A stretch of 5,431 nucleotides of DNA from Chloroflexota bacterium (GCA_024278725.1 JAJRSQ010000205.1:1-5431); one strand, 5' to 3'. Shown: positions 1 through 5,289, counted from the stretch's first letter. Program-made: numbers and translations. Notes: generated by a model from the sequence alone, not told the origin.

Positions 1-105
1 GATGAGTTTGACGTTGGCGGCTTTGACCATCGCGTCGGCGGCTTCAATTGCGCCCACCAGCCCTTTGGTTTCGACCATTCCGAGTGCGATCATTTGGATA
101 TCCAT
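1..105 (-). CDS. BMC-domain microcompartment shell protein, hexamer type (partial, N-terminal 35 residues)
   Basis: Shell protein of a bacterial microcompartment, the protein-walled organelle that encloses pathways such as ethanolamine, propanediol or other aldehyde-producing metabolism. Translating the minus strand from ATG at 105 gives 35 residues: MDIQMIALGMVETKG, then a helix with EAADAMVKAANVKLI. The LGMVETKG strand followed by the helix ending in MVKAANVKL is the start of the Pfam BMC fold as in PduA, EutM and CcmK hexamers, which are about 90-100 aa. The rest lies left of the window. The start is set by AAAGGAG at 114-120, 8 nt upstream; Met5 is a poorer choice. With 339 bp of non-coding DNA upstream, it is probably the first gene of a leftward transcription unit, so more BMC genes are likely past the edge. 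The encapsulated chemistry cannot be told from this fragment. Confidence 0.9.
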   Translation of the reverse strand, partial: MDIQMIALGMVETKGLVGAIEAADAMVKAANVKLI

Positions 106-112
106 TAATGTG

Positions 113-120
113 TCTCCTTT
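113..120 (-). promoter_or_regulatory. Ribosome binding site of the BMC shell gene
   Basis: Read on the minus strand this is AAAGGAGA, with 8 nt between GGAG and the ATG at 105. It is a near-ideal Shine-Dalgarno, consistent with strong translation of an abundant shell protein. Confidence 0.8.
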
Positions 121-126
121 AAAAGT

Positions 127-162
127 GTTTCGAGTTTCGGGTTTTTATGTTTCAAGTTGCAG
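127..162. repeat. Degenerate heptamer array in the BMC-gene leader
   Basis: On the plus strand five successive units begin with GTT: GTTTCGA, GTTTCGG, GTTTTTAT (8 nt), GTTTCAA and GTTGCAG. On the minus strand, the sense of the shell gene, this reads as phased NNGAAAC-like units ending just before the Shine-Dalgarno. It could be a decayed simple-sequence repeat or a binding array for a protein or RNA-binding factor. The period is visible but the units are imperfect, so function is unknown. Confidence 0.45.
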
Positions 163-239
163 CGTTGTCTCCACGCAACACGAAATACGATGCGATTATG
201 ATTTTCTACTCAATCAGAATCCGGGGGGAATTTATACAA

Positions 240-360
240 TGTCATTGCGAGGCGCGTTTTTTGCGCCGACCTGTGCCCCAACGGGGTAAGCAATCTCTGT
301 GAACGTCAGCGGAGATTGCACCCTTCGGGCATTTTCAACTTCGCTTCGCTCGCAATAACA
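240..360. repeat. Palindromic dispersed repeat (MITE/REP-like), non-coding
   Basis: The ends are inverted copies: TGTCATTGCGAG at 240-251 and CTCGCAATAACA at 349-360 match at 11 of 12 positions. Nested inside are further inverted pairs: GGCGC (251-255) with GCGCC (263-267) around a T run, CCCC (276-279) with GGGG (283-286), and GCAATCTC (290-297) with GAGATTGC (312-319). Terminal TCATTGCGAGG plus internal GCAATCTC/GAGATTGC is a pattern I recognise from short palindromic repeats scattered through many bacterial genomes, often in intergenic DNA. No ORF, transposase or clear target-site duplication is visible. It lies between the divergent BMC and permease genes and as RNA could fold into a branched structure on either strand. 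Confidence 0.65.
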
Positions 361-382
361 GACCCCCTGAATTCCCAAAGAG

Positions 383-400
383 CCGAAATTTATTTCCGGG
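383..400. repeat. Imperfect palindrome CCGAAATTTATTTCCGGG, copy A
   Basis: CCG-AAAT and ATTT-C-CGG can pair around TT with one bulged C. The 15-mer at 385-399 recurs with one change (14 of 15) on the minus strand at 3326-3312. Both copies lie upstream of a start codon (about 45 nt before the permease GTG here) and both are followed by an A run. It could be a regulator site or a small repeat family; function unknown. Confidence 0.4.
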
Positions 401-433
401 TAAAAATATTGAACATACCGTCAAAGTAACTAT

Positions 434-438
434 AGGAG
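434..438 (+). promoter_or_regulatory. Ribosome binding site deciding the GTG start of the permease gene
   Basis: AGGAG lies 6 nt before GTG at 445. The nearby ATG at 440 is out of frame, stops after a short run and is only 1 nt from the AGGAG, so GTG 445 is the better start. Confidence 0.7.
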
Positions 439-444
439 AATGTC

Positions 445-1218
445 GTGGCTTGGTATCTGTACATCGCTGTTATTGCCGCCGGATTTGCGGCTGGGTTCAT
501 CAACACACTTGCCGGAAGCGGCTCACTCATCACGCTGCCGGTGCTGATTTTTCTGGGTTTGCCGCCGACCGTCGCCAACGGCACCAATCGAGTGGCGATT
601 TTGATTCAGAACATCGTCACCACCGACAGTTTCCGCCGCCAAAAAGTGCTTGATTGGCGCGGCGGCGCGCAACTCGCCCTGCCCGCCATCGTCGGCTCGG
701 TCATTGGGGCGCAGATTGCCGTCAACTTGAACGAAGAAATGATGCGCCGCACCATCGGGCTGCTGATGGTGGTGATGCTGGTGGTTATTTTGGTCAACCC
801 GAAACGTTGGCTGCACGGCAAAAGCGACATTCTCGGCAAGCGAATTTCATGGCAGCAGGTCATCATCTTCTTTGGCATTGGCATTTACGGCGGCTTCATT
901 CAAGCCGGCGTGGGCATTTTCCTGCTGGCGGGACTGGTGCTCGGCGCGGGCTATAATTTGGTGCGCGCCAACGCCGTCAAAGTGCTGATTGTGCTGGCGT
1001 TCACCGTATTCGCGCTGGGCGTGTTCATCGCCAATCATCAAGTGAATTGGGGAGTCGGGCTGTTGCTGGCAGTTGGAAATGCCAGTGGCGGCTGGGTCGC
1101 CTCCAGAATGGCGGTGGAACGGGGCGCGGAATTTGTGCGCTGGCTGCTCATCGCCGTGATTATCGTCTCCGCCGCCAAACTGCTCGGCGCATTCGATTGG
1201 GTGGGGCAGCTATTTTGA
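445..1218 (+). CDS. TSUP (TauE/SafE) family membrane permease
   Basis: Inner-membrane transporter of the TSUP family (Pfam TauE), whose characterised members move sulfite, sulfonates, sulfoacetate or other organic anions. The 257-residue product has the usual family length, with about eight hydrophobic segments (roughly 2-22, 27-41, 45-60, 74-94, 101-118, 138-165, 174-197, 202-220 and 231-250, some possibly merged or half-length). The internal duplication is visible: AAGFAAGFINTLAGSGSLIT near residue 11 and IGIYGGFIQAGVGIFLLAG near 145 are the glycine-rich first segments of the two halves, each followed by an ANGTN or RANAVK stretch. Polar loops such as FRRQKVLDWRGG (63-74) separate the helices. 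Translation starts at GTG with AGGAG 6 nt upstream and ends at TGA 1216-1218. It stands alone on the plus strand, divergent from the shell gene and convergent with the UbiA-like gene. The substrate cannot be inferred from context. Confidence 0.88.
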   Translation: MAWYLYIAVIAAGFAAGFINTLAGSGSLITLPVLIFLGLPPTVANGTNRVAILIQNIVTTDSFRRQKVLDWRGGAQLALPAIVGSVIGAQIAVNLNEEMMRRTIGLLMVVMLVVILVNPKRWLHGKSDILGKRISWQQVIIFFGIGIYGGFIQAGVGIFLLAGLVLGAGYNLVRANAVKVLIVLAFTVFALGVFIANHQVNWGVGLLLAVGNASGGWVASRMAVERGAEFVRWLLIAVIIVSAAKLLGAFDWVGQLF

Positions 1219-1259
1219 GAGCCTATATTTTTCAATGAAATTGGGTAAATGTCAACGCC

Positions 1260-1276
1260 CATTCGTGTCATTCGTG
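1260..1276. repeat. Short direct repeat CATTCGTG x2
   Basis: CATTCGTG at 1260-1267 and 1269-1276, separated by one T. It lies in the 90-bp gap between the converging permease and UbiA-like genes. No stem followed by a T run was found in this gap, so no terminator is called. The repeat may be a remnant of a dispersed intergenic sequence. Confidence 0.4.
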
Positions 1277-1308
1277 ATTGAAATGTACCATTATTTTCCG
1301 GACGGATT

Positions 1309-1965
1309 CTAAGCTATTCGCAACAGCACCAGCAATCCCGGCATGACCAGCAGCGCGTCCACCCAAAACTGCCCCGCCGGTGAGCGTTCCAGCCACCCCG
1401 CCGCGCCGAAGCCGAGCGCAGCGCACGCCAGCGCGGGAATCGCCGCCGCCCACACCCCCGACGCACCCGCCAGCACCGCCGCCACCAGCGCGATACCGCC
1501 CGCCACGCGCGATGCCGTCACGCCGCCCAGCAGCGTCGTCAGCCCGCGCACACCGGCGCGCACATCTTCCGCCACATCGGGCACATCGCACAGCGTCGCC
1601 GCCGCGTAAATTGTCAGAAAAACCGCCGCCGCCCCCCATTGCGCCGCCGCGCCCACCGGCAGCGCATCAAAAGGAAGTACCACCAGCGTCAACGTCCACG
1701 CCGCCGCGGTGAGCAAATTTTTGGGGATGAACCGTTTCAGGGGAATGTAAAAAAGCCCGAACCCCGCCAGCACCGCCACCGGCAACCACAGGGGGAGATG
1801 CGCCAGCACCGCCAACATCAAAAGTCCCGCGCCCATCACCAAATGGACAACCCGCACCGCCGATATTCGCCCCTGTGCGCGGCGGTCATCCAGCAACCTG
1901 TCCCAAGCATAGGCGGCGTAAATACCACTGGTGGATGCCAGCAGCCCCCAATTGTGCAGTGGCAT
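1309..1965 (-). CDS. UbiA-family membrane prenyltransferase (ATG-initiated part; probably starts further upstream)
   Basis: Integral membrane enzyme of the UbiA superfamily, which transfers an isoprenoid diphosphate to an aromatic or other acceptor (quinone, heme O or lipid synthesis). From ATG 1965 the product is 218 aa; UbiA enzymes are usually 270-300 aa. Residues 19-27, YAWDRLLDD, occupy the place of the first Asp-rich motif (canonical NDxxD) in a degenerate form. Residues 126-134, CDVPDVAED, match the second DxxDxxxD motif, and RGLTTLLGG follows as the KTLPV-like segment does. Hydrophobic helices cover most of the rest (about 38-56, 60-76, 84-100, 107-124, 152-170, 173-190, 203-216). ATG 1965 has no Shine-Dalgarno and would omit the first helix, which is encoded in frame just upstream (see 1966-2067). 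The gene is the last of four co-directional genes and is very G/C-rich. The stop is TAG. Substrate is unknown. Confidence 0.72.
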   Translation of the reverse strand: MPLHNWGLLASTSGIYAAYAWDRLLDDRRAQGRISAVRVVHLVMGAGLLMLAVLAHLPLWLPVAVLAGFGLFYIPLKRFIPKNLLTAAAWTLTLVVLPFDALPVGAAAQWGAAAVFLTIYAAATLCDVPDVAEDVRAGVRGLTTLLGGVTASRVAGGIALVAAVLAGASGVWAAAIPALACAALGFGAAGWLERSPAGQFWVDALLVMPGLLVLLRIA

Positions 1966-2067
1966 TTGCCACGATTGCGCCAGTGCAACCCCATAACTCC
2001 ATCCGATTAAGGGTAAAATGAACGGATGCAGAAACTCTCTTGCGCGTGTTATTAATGGTTGTTCGAT
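1966..2067 (-). other. In-frame N-terminal extension of the UbiA-like gene, possible ATC start
   Basis: Reading upstream of ATG 1965 in frame gives 34 more codons, including REFLHPFILPLIGWSYGVAL, which looks like the missing first transmembrane helix of a UbiA protein. The frame stays open back to a TGA inside the esterase gene, yet contains no ATG, GTG or TTG. The best-placed candidate is ATC at 2067-2065, preceded by AAAGGTG (2079-2073) with a 5-nt spacer and 10 nt after the esterase stop. ATA at 2052 and CTG at 2031 have worse spacing. A non-canonical start, a single-base sequencing error (ATC for ATG) or loss of the start codon would each explain this. With the extension the protein would be 252 aa. 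Confidence 0.55.
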
Positions 2068-2077
2068 AACGACACCT

Positions 2078-2809
2078 TTACGCCGACAACACCTGCGCGA
2101 ACCACGCTCGCAGGGCGTTCATCGCCGAGGAATTCATTTTATGCCCCACCGGATACTCGCCGTAGGTCACATCCGCCCCGAGGCGAGCGAACAAATCGTG
2201 CGCTTCGCGCGCCGCCGACACCGGAACCAGCCGGTCTTCCGTGCCATGCGCGATGAACACCGGCAGCCCGTTCAGCGACGGCGCGGGGAAAAGTTCCGGC
2301 GGCAATGGCGGCACTGCGCCCGCCAGCGACGCCACCCCGCGCACCGGTTCCGGCTCGGTGAGCGCGAGGACATTCCCCGTCATCGCGCCCTGACTGAACC
2401 CCGCCAGCACAATCTTCTCCGGGTCGATGGGGTAAACATCCGGCATGGTGCGCACAAAATGCCGCAATGTTTTCACGGCGGCAACCATCGAGGGCGCGTC
2501 CACCCGTTGGTCGTCCGGGAAATATTTGCACCAGAAATAGCCGTCGCCGGCGGGAAGCGTCAACGGCGCGCGCGGGGTGACCACAGCGACCCCGGCGGGC
2601 ACGAGCCGCGCAAAAATCCACATTGAGGCTTCATTGCCGCCCCATCCGTGCGCCAGAATCACCAGCGGCACGCGGCGCGCACCGCTCGCCTCGGCGGGGA
2701 TGCGGGCGTAATGGGTCAATCCGGTGATGTGGAAAACAGGGTTGCCCTCGCCCACCCATTCCGCCGAACCGAAGGTCGCGGGGATGGCGGGTCGGGTACT
2801 TTCGGTCAT
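2078..2809 (-). CDS. Alpha/beta-hydrolase, phospholipase/carboxylesterase-type serine esterase
   Basis: Cytoplasmic serine hydrolase of the carboxylesterase/phospholipase (Abhydrolase_2, dienelactone-hydrolase-like) group, expected to cleave esters or thioesters. The 243-aa product has no signal peptide. The oxyanion-hole segment is HGWGG (54-58), and the nucleophile elbow GFSQG places the catalytic Ser at 139. HGTEDRLVPV gives the acid as Asp192, and YPVGHKM gives the base as His223. Order and spacing are those of a complete enzyme, slightly longer than the roughly 220-aa family norm because of an N-terminal stretch of about 25 residues. Its ATG lies within the ATGA overlap with the upstream YbaK-like gene (2806-2809), so translation is probably coupled. 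The stop TAA ends 10 nt before the candidate ATC start of the UbiA-like gene. The substrate cannot be read from sequence. Confidence 0.88.
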   Translation of the reverse strand: MTESTRPAIPATFGSAEWVGEGNPVFHITGLTHYARIPAEASGARRVPLVILAHGWGGNEASMWIFARLVPAGVAVVTPRAPLTLPAGDGYFWCKYFPDDQRVDAPSMVAAVKTLRHFVRTMPDVYPIDPEKIVLAGFSQGAMTGNVLALTEPEPVRGVASLAGAVPPLPPELFPAPSLNGLPVFIAHGTEDRLVPVSAAREAHDLFARLGADVTYGEYPVGHKMNSSAMNALRAWFAQVLSA

Positions 2810-3288
2810 ACTTCCGCCGCCAAACGCACAATTTCCACCTTGCCGAGCGCGTTCATCAAATCGGCGCGGCGCATAATAATGCCGACATTCCGTTCCCCCG
2901 AACCGAGCGAAACTTCATCCTGCGCCAGCACACTTTCATCCACCAAAATGCGCAGGGGCGTTTTCAACCCGAAGGGGCTGACCGTACCGCGCACGTAGCC
3001 CGTCACCGCCAGCACTTCATCCGGTTTTGCCATCGTCAACCGCGATTGCCCCAGATATTTGCGCAGCAACTGCCACGAAATCTGCCCCGTCCCGGCAATC
3101 AGCGCCATCACATATTCGCCCTTGCCGATGCGGAACACAATGCTCCGCACCACTTGCCGGGGAGATTGCCCTCGTTCCGCCGCCGCCTGTTCCACCGATG
3201 TGATTTTGCCCGCGTGCCGAAAGACTCGGTGCGGCACACCCAGTTCAGTCAGCGCGCGGCTGACGGGGGGGATATTTTGTTCCGACAT
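2806..3288 (-). CDS. ybaK: YbaK/EbsC-type aminoacyl-tRNA deacylase-like protein
   Basis: Small cytoplasmic protein of the YbaK/aaRS-associated domain family. Members hydrolyse mischarged tRNAs, for example Cys-tRNA(Pro), acting in trans beside prolyl-tRNA synthetase. The whole 160-aa chain is the single domain. Supporting segments are ALTELGVPHRVFRHAG at 12-27, SVEQAAAERG at 31-40, VVRSIVFRIG at 46-55 and the family loop GTVSPFGLKT at 101-110, followed by SLGSGERNVGI. Characterised deacylases carry a catalytic Lys in the position that appears to be Arg48 here (VVRSIVF rather than VxKTLVx), so activity or specificity may differ. The start is firm: the codon before ATG 3288 is TGA in frame, and GGAGG (3300-3304) lies 11 nt upstream. 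It follows the hydro-lyase gene by 51 bp and overlaps the esterase by 4 bp. Confidence 0.85.
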   Translation of the reverse strand: MSEQNIPPVSRALTELGVPHRVFRHAGKITSVEQAAAERGQSPRQVVRSIVFRIGKGEYVMALIAGTGQISWQLLRKYLGQSRLTMAKPDEVLAVTGYVRGTVSPFGLKTPLRILVDESVLAQDEVSLGSGERNVGIIMRRADLMNALGKVEIVRLAAEV

Positions 3289-3310
3289 TCAATCATCATC
3301 CTCCAGTTTT

Positions 3311-3330
3311 TCCGGGAATAAATTTCCGGA
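3311..3330. repeat. Intercistronic palindrome TCCGGGAATAAATTTCCGGA, copy B
   Basis: Eight base pairs (one G-T wobble) close a TAAA loop. It lies between the hydro-lyase stop and the YbaK-like gene's ribosome binding site. No T run follows on either strand, so it is a poor intrinsic terminator. It could act as an mRNA-processing or stability hairpin, or a regulator site. Its minus strand shares 14 of 15 bases with the palindrome at 385-399. Confidence 0.45.
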
Positions 3331-3339
3331 CTAATCGCT

Positions 3340-5154
3340 TTACCCCAGCAATCCGCCGCGCCGGTAAATTGCCATCTGCACGGATGAAAATTTCCGCACC
3401 GATATTGTTTTCCCATTTTCCAGATTGGTCAGGGTTCCGTTTTCCAAATCCACCCGCACGCGGTCACGTTGTTTTAAACCCAATGGGGTGATGTTGTCAA
3501 ATGTGAGCACGGGGAACGCGGCATTGATGGCATTCCGCTCGTAAATCGCGCCGAAGGATTCCGCCAAAATGGCTTGCACGCCCAGCGATTTGAAACAATC
3601 CACCGCTTGCTGGCGCGAACTGCCCGCGCCGAAATTCTTGCCGGTGATGATAATGTCCCCCTTTTCGGCTTTTTTAGCAAAATCTTCCCAGCCGCGCAGG
3701 TTGTCGAAGGTGTATTGCCCCATCCGGTTAATATCGGTGATGGCAAGATAGCGGTTGTGGAAAATCATGTCGGTGTCAATATTATCCGCCTCAACCAGCC
3801 AGATTTTCCCTTCCAGCACCGTCGGTTTTTCGCCTGCCGATTCGGTTTCGGCGGATATGGATGCCGGCTTTTTCACCGTTTCCACTTTCGGCGCAAAAAT
3901 CGCGGGTTCGGATGGAATCGCGTCGGGGGTGGTGATATACCCCGCCACCGCCGAGGCTGCCACCTGCGCGGGGCTGGCGAGATAAACTTCACCCTTGCCC
4001 TGCTTGCCCGCAAAGTTCCGATTTCCGCTGCTGATGGTGATTTCACCGGGTCCATTCTGCCCGATTTGCCCGGCGGCGCATCCGGCGCAGCCGGCGTTGC
4101 CAATCAGCGCGCCCGCTTCTTTGAAAATATCGAACAGCCCCTCAGCCATGCACTGCCGCCACACGGCATCGGTGGTGGGGACGATTTTCAGCACCACGCC
4201 GGGTGCGACTTTTCGCCCTTTGAGGACACGCGCCACTTCGCGCAAATCTTCGATGCGCCCATTGGTGCAACTCCCCACAAACGCAGAATCGATTTTGATG
4301 CGGTCGATGTCTGTCAGGGGCACGGCATCATCGGGATGACCGGGGCGAGAGACCATCGGCACGAATCGGCTGATGTCCAGCGTGAATTCCTGCGCGTATT
4401 CGGCATCGGCATCGGCGGCGATGGGTTCCAGTTTGCGTCCGGCGCGGGCTTCGCAATATGCCATCACCGCCGGCGAAGGGGTGAAGAGCAGCGCAATCGC
4501 GCCCATTTCCGTCCCCATTGAAGCGATGGTGATGCGTTCATCCAGCGTCAGCGCGTCCACGGCGTCGCCATACAATTCCACCGCACAACCGAGCAGACGA
4601 TTTGCGCCGAAGTGGTTGAGCAGGTTCAGCACAATATCCTTCGCCGAAATATTGGCGGGGCGCGCGCCGGTGAGGGTAATTTTCACCGAGGGGGGTACAG
4701 TGAACCACGCCGTGCCGAAGGCGAAGACCGCCGCGATGTCCCGGTCGCCCATCCCCTGCCCGAATGCGCCGATTGCGCCCAGTATGTTGGCGTGGGAATC
4801 GGTGGAGACGGCAGTCGCGCCCGGAACCACCAAGCCCGCATCAATGATGGTGTGCGTGCCGATACCGGCGTTGATGTCGTACACTTTGATGCCCCGCTCG
4901 CGGGCGAAAACGCGGCACAAATGCTGATTGGCGGCGTATTTTTGGTCGGAGCCGGTGGGGTTGGTGTCGAAGGTGAAGAAAGTTTTGGCGGGGTCGTCAA
5001 TCGGCAAGCCATGTTCCTGCAAATTTTTCACCACGTTGGGACCCCCAAAATCGCGCGCCACCCGCACGTCGATGGAAATATCCACAATATCACCGGGTTT
5101 GACGGTTTTTTGGTCGCTATGGTTGGCGATGATTTTCTCAATTAATGTCGGCAT
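3340..5154 (-). CDS. Single-chain aconitase-superfamily hydro-lyase, LeuC-LeuD (isopropylmalate dehydratase/homoaconitase) type
   Basis: Cytoplasmic [4Fe-4S] enzyme that moves a hydroxyl group by dehydration and rehydration, as 3-isopropylmalate dehydratase (leucine), homoaconitase or related enzymes do. In 604 aa it joins what is usually two subunits. Residues 1 to about 408 are the LeuC-like part: GIGTH (97-101), STDSHAN (117-123), and cluster cysteines Cys296 in SCTNGR, Cys356 and Cys359 in GCAGC. A polar linker runs from about 410 to 447. Residues 448-604 are the LeuD-like swivel domain with DNIDTD (457-462), NRYLAITD (467-474) and GAGSSRQQA (509-517), where GSSR binds substrate carboxylate. 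All key residues are present and the frame is intact, so the fusion looks functional. The substrate is uncertain: the YLAI loop is nearer the hydrophobic form I recall for isopropylmalate enzymes than the YLRT of homoaconitase. The start is ATG 5154 with AAAAAAGGAG (5161-5170) 6 nt upstream. It is the first gene of the four-gene minus-strand set. Confidence 0.87.
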   Translation of the reverse strand: MPTLIEKIIANHSDQKTVKPGDIVDISIDVRVARDFGGPNVVKNLQEHGLPIDDPAKTFFTFDTNPTGSDQKYAANQHLCRVFARERGIKVYDINAGIGTHTIIDAGLVVPGATAVSTDSHANILGAIGAFGQGMGDRDIAAVFAFGTAWFTVPPSVKITLTGARPANISAKDIVLNLLNHFGANRLLGCAVELYGDAVDALTLDERITIASMGTEMGAIALLFTPSPAVMAYCEARAGRKLEPIAADADAEYAQEFTLDISRFVPMVSRPGHPDDAVPLTDIDRIKIDSAFVGSCTNGRIEDLREVARVLKGRKVAPGVVLKIVPTTDAVWRQCMAEGLFDIFKEAGALIGNAGCAGCAAGQIGQNGPGEITISSGNRNFAGKQGKGEVYLASPAQVAASAVAGYITTPDAIPSEPAIFAPKVETVKKPASISAETESAGEKPTVLEGKIWLVEADNIDTDMIFHNRYLAITDINRMGQYTFDNLRGWEDFAKKAEKGDIIITGKNFGAGSSRQQAVDCFKSLGVQAILAESFGAIYERNAINAAFPVLTFDNITPLGLKQRDRVRVDLENGTLTNLENGKTISVRKFSSVQMAIYRRGGLLG

Positions 5155-5160
5155 TCGATG

Positions 5161-5170
5161 CTCCTTTTTT
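5161..5170 (-). promoter_or_regulatory. Ribosome binding site of the hydro-lyase gene
   Basis: AAAAAAGGAG on the minus strand, with 6 nt to ATG 5154. No convincing minus-strand sigma70 pair was found in the 135-bp region upstream, so the promoter of this four-gene set is not called. Confidence 0.75.
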
Positions 5171-5187
5171 GATGTCAGTGCCCGGTT

Positions 5188-5216
5188 TTGACAAACAAAT
5201 CAGACACCGTTACAAT
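5188..5216 (+). promoter_or_regulatory. Sigma70-type promoter of the Nramp transporter gene
   Basis: TTGACA (5188-5193, a perfect -35) and TACAAT (5211-5216, five of six for -10) are separated by exactly 17 nt. Predicted transcription start is near 5223, giving a 5' leader of about 67 nt before ATG 5290. Confidence 0.8.
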
Positions 5217-5221
5217 AATTC

Positions 5222-5240
5222 TTAGCTTACCCTAAAAATA
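5222..5240 (+). promoter_or_regulatory. Candidate DtxR/IdeR/MntR-family operator over the transcription start
   Basis: The core TTAGCTTACCCTAA (5222-5235) is an imperfect palindrome. Aligned with the DtxR/IdeR 19-bp consensus TTAGGTTAGSCTAACCTAA, the 19 bases match at 13 positions, best in the left and central parts. It sits right after the -10 box, where a repressor would block initiation. A metal-responsive repressor on a metal-transporter promoter fits known biology, but no regulator gene is in view. Confidence 0.45.
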
Positions 5241-5289
5241 TGATTCAACTCTATAAACTCTCACCATCACAGATGGAGTAATTTCACGC

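Noticed and set aside
2..289. Plus-strand open frame of 95 codons at the left edge
   Set aside because: It is antisense to the BMC gene and then runs through the heptamer array and the palindromic repeat; there is no ribosome binding site or family resemblance.
429..436. TATAGG as a -10 box paired with TTGAAC at about 409
   Set aside because: It overlaps the permease ribosome binding site, leaving no room for a transcript leader.
1250..1255. Perfect TTGACA on the minus strand between the permease and the UbiA-like gene
   Set aside because: No suitable -10 lies 16-18 nt downstream, and it would only drive antisense RNA into the permease 3' end.
1219..1308. Bidirectional terminator between the converging permease and UbiA-like genes
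   Set aside because: Only a tiny CAAT/ATTG pairing and a direct repeat are present, with no strong stem followed by a T run.
2018..2626. Plus-strand open frame of 202 codons opposite the esterase
   Set aside because: Its Arg/His-rich composition has no recognisable domain, and it lies opposite a complete catalytic-triad esterase.
3311..3330. Intrinsic terminator between the hydro-lyase and YbaK-like genes
   Set aside because: The hairpin is real, but no T run follows the stem on either strand, so termination is not supported.
3574..4521. Long plus-strand open frame (315 codons) inside the hydro-lyase gene
   Set aside because: It is antisense to a gene with clear family motifs along its whole length, and its translation is a low-complexity His/Arg/Gly-rich shadow typical of G/C-rich coding DNA.
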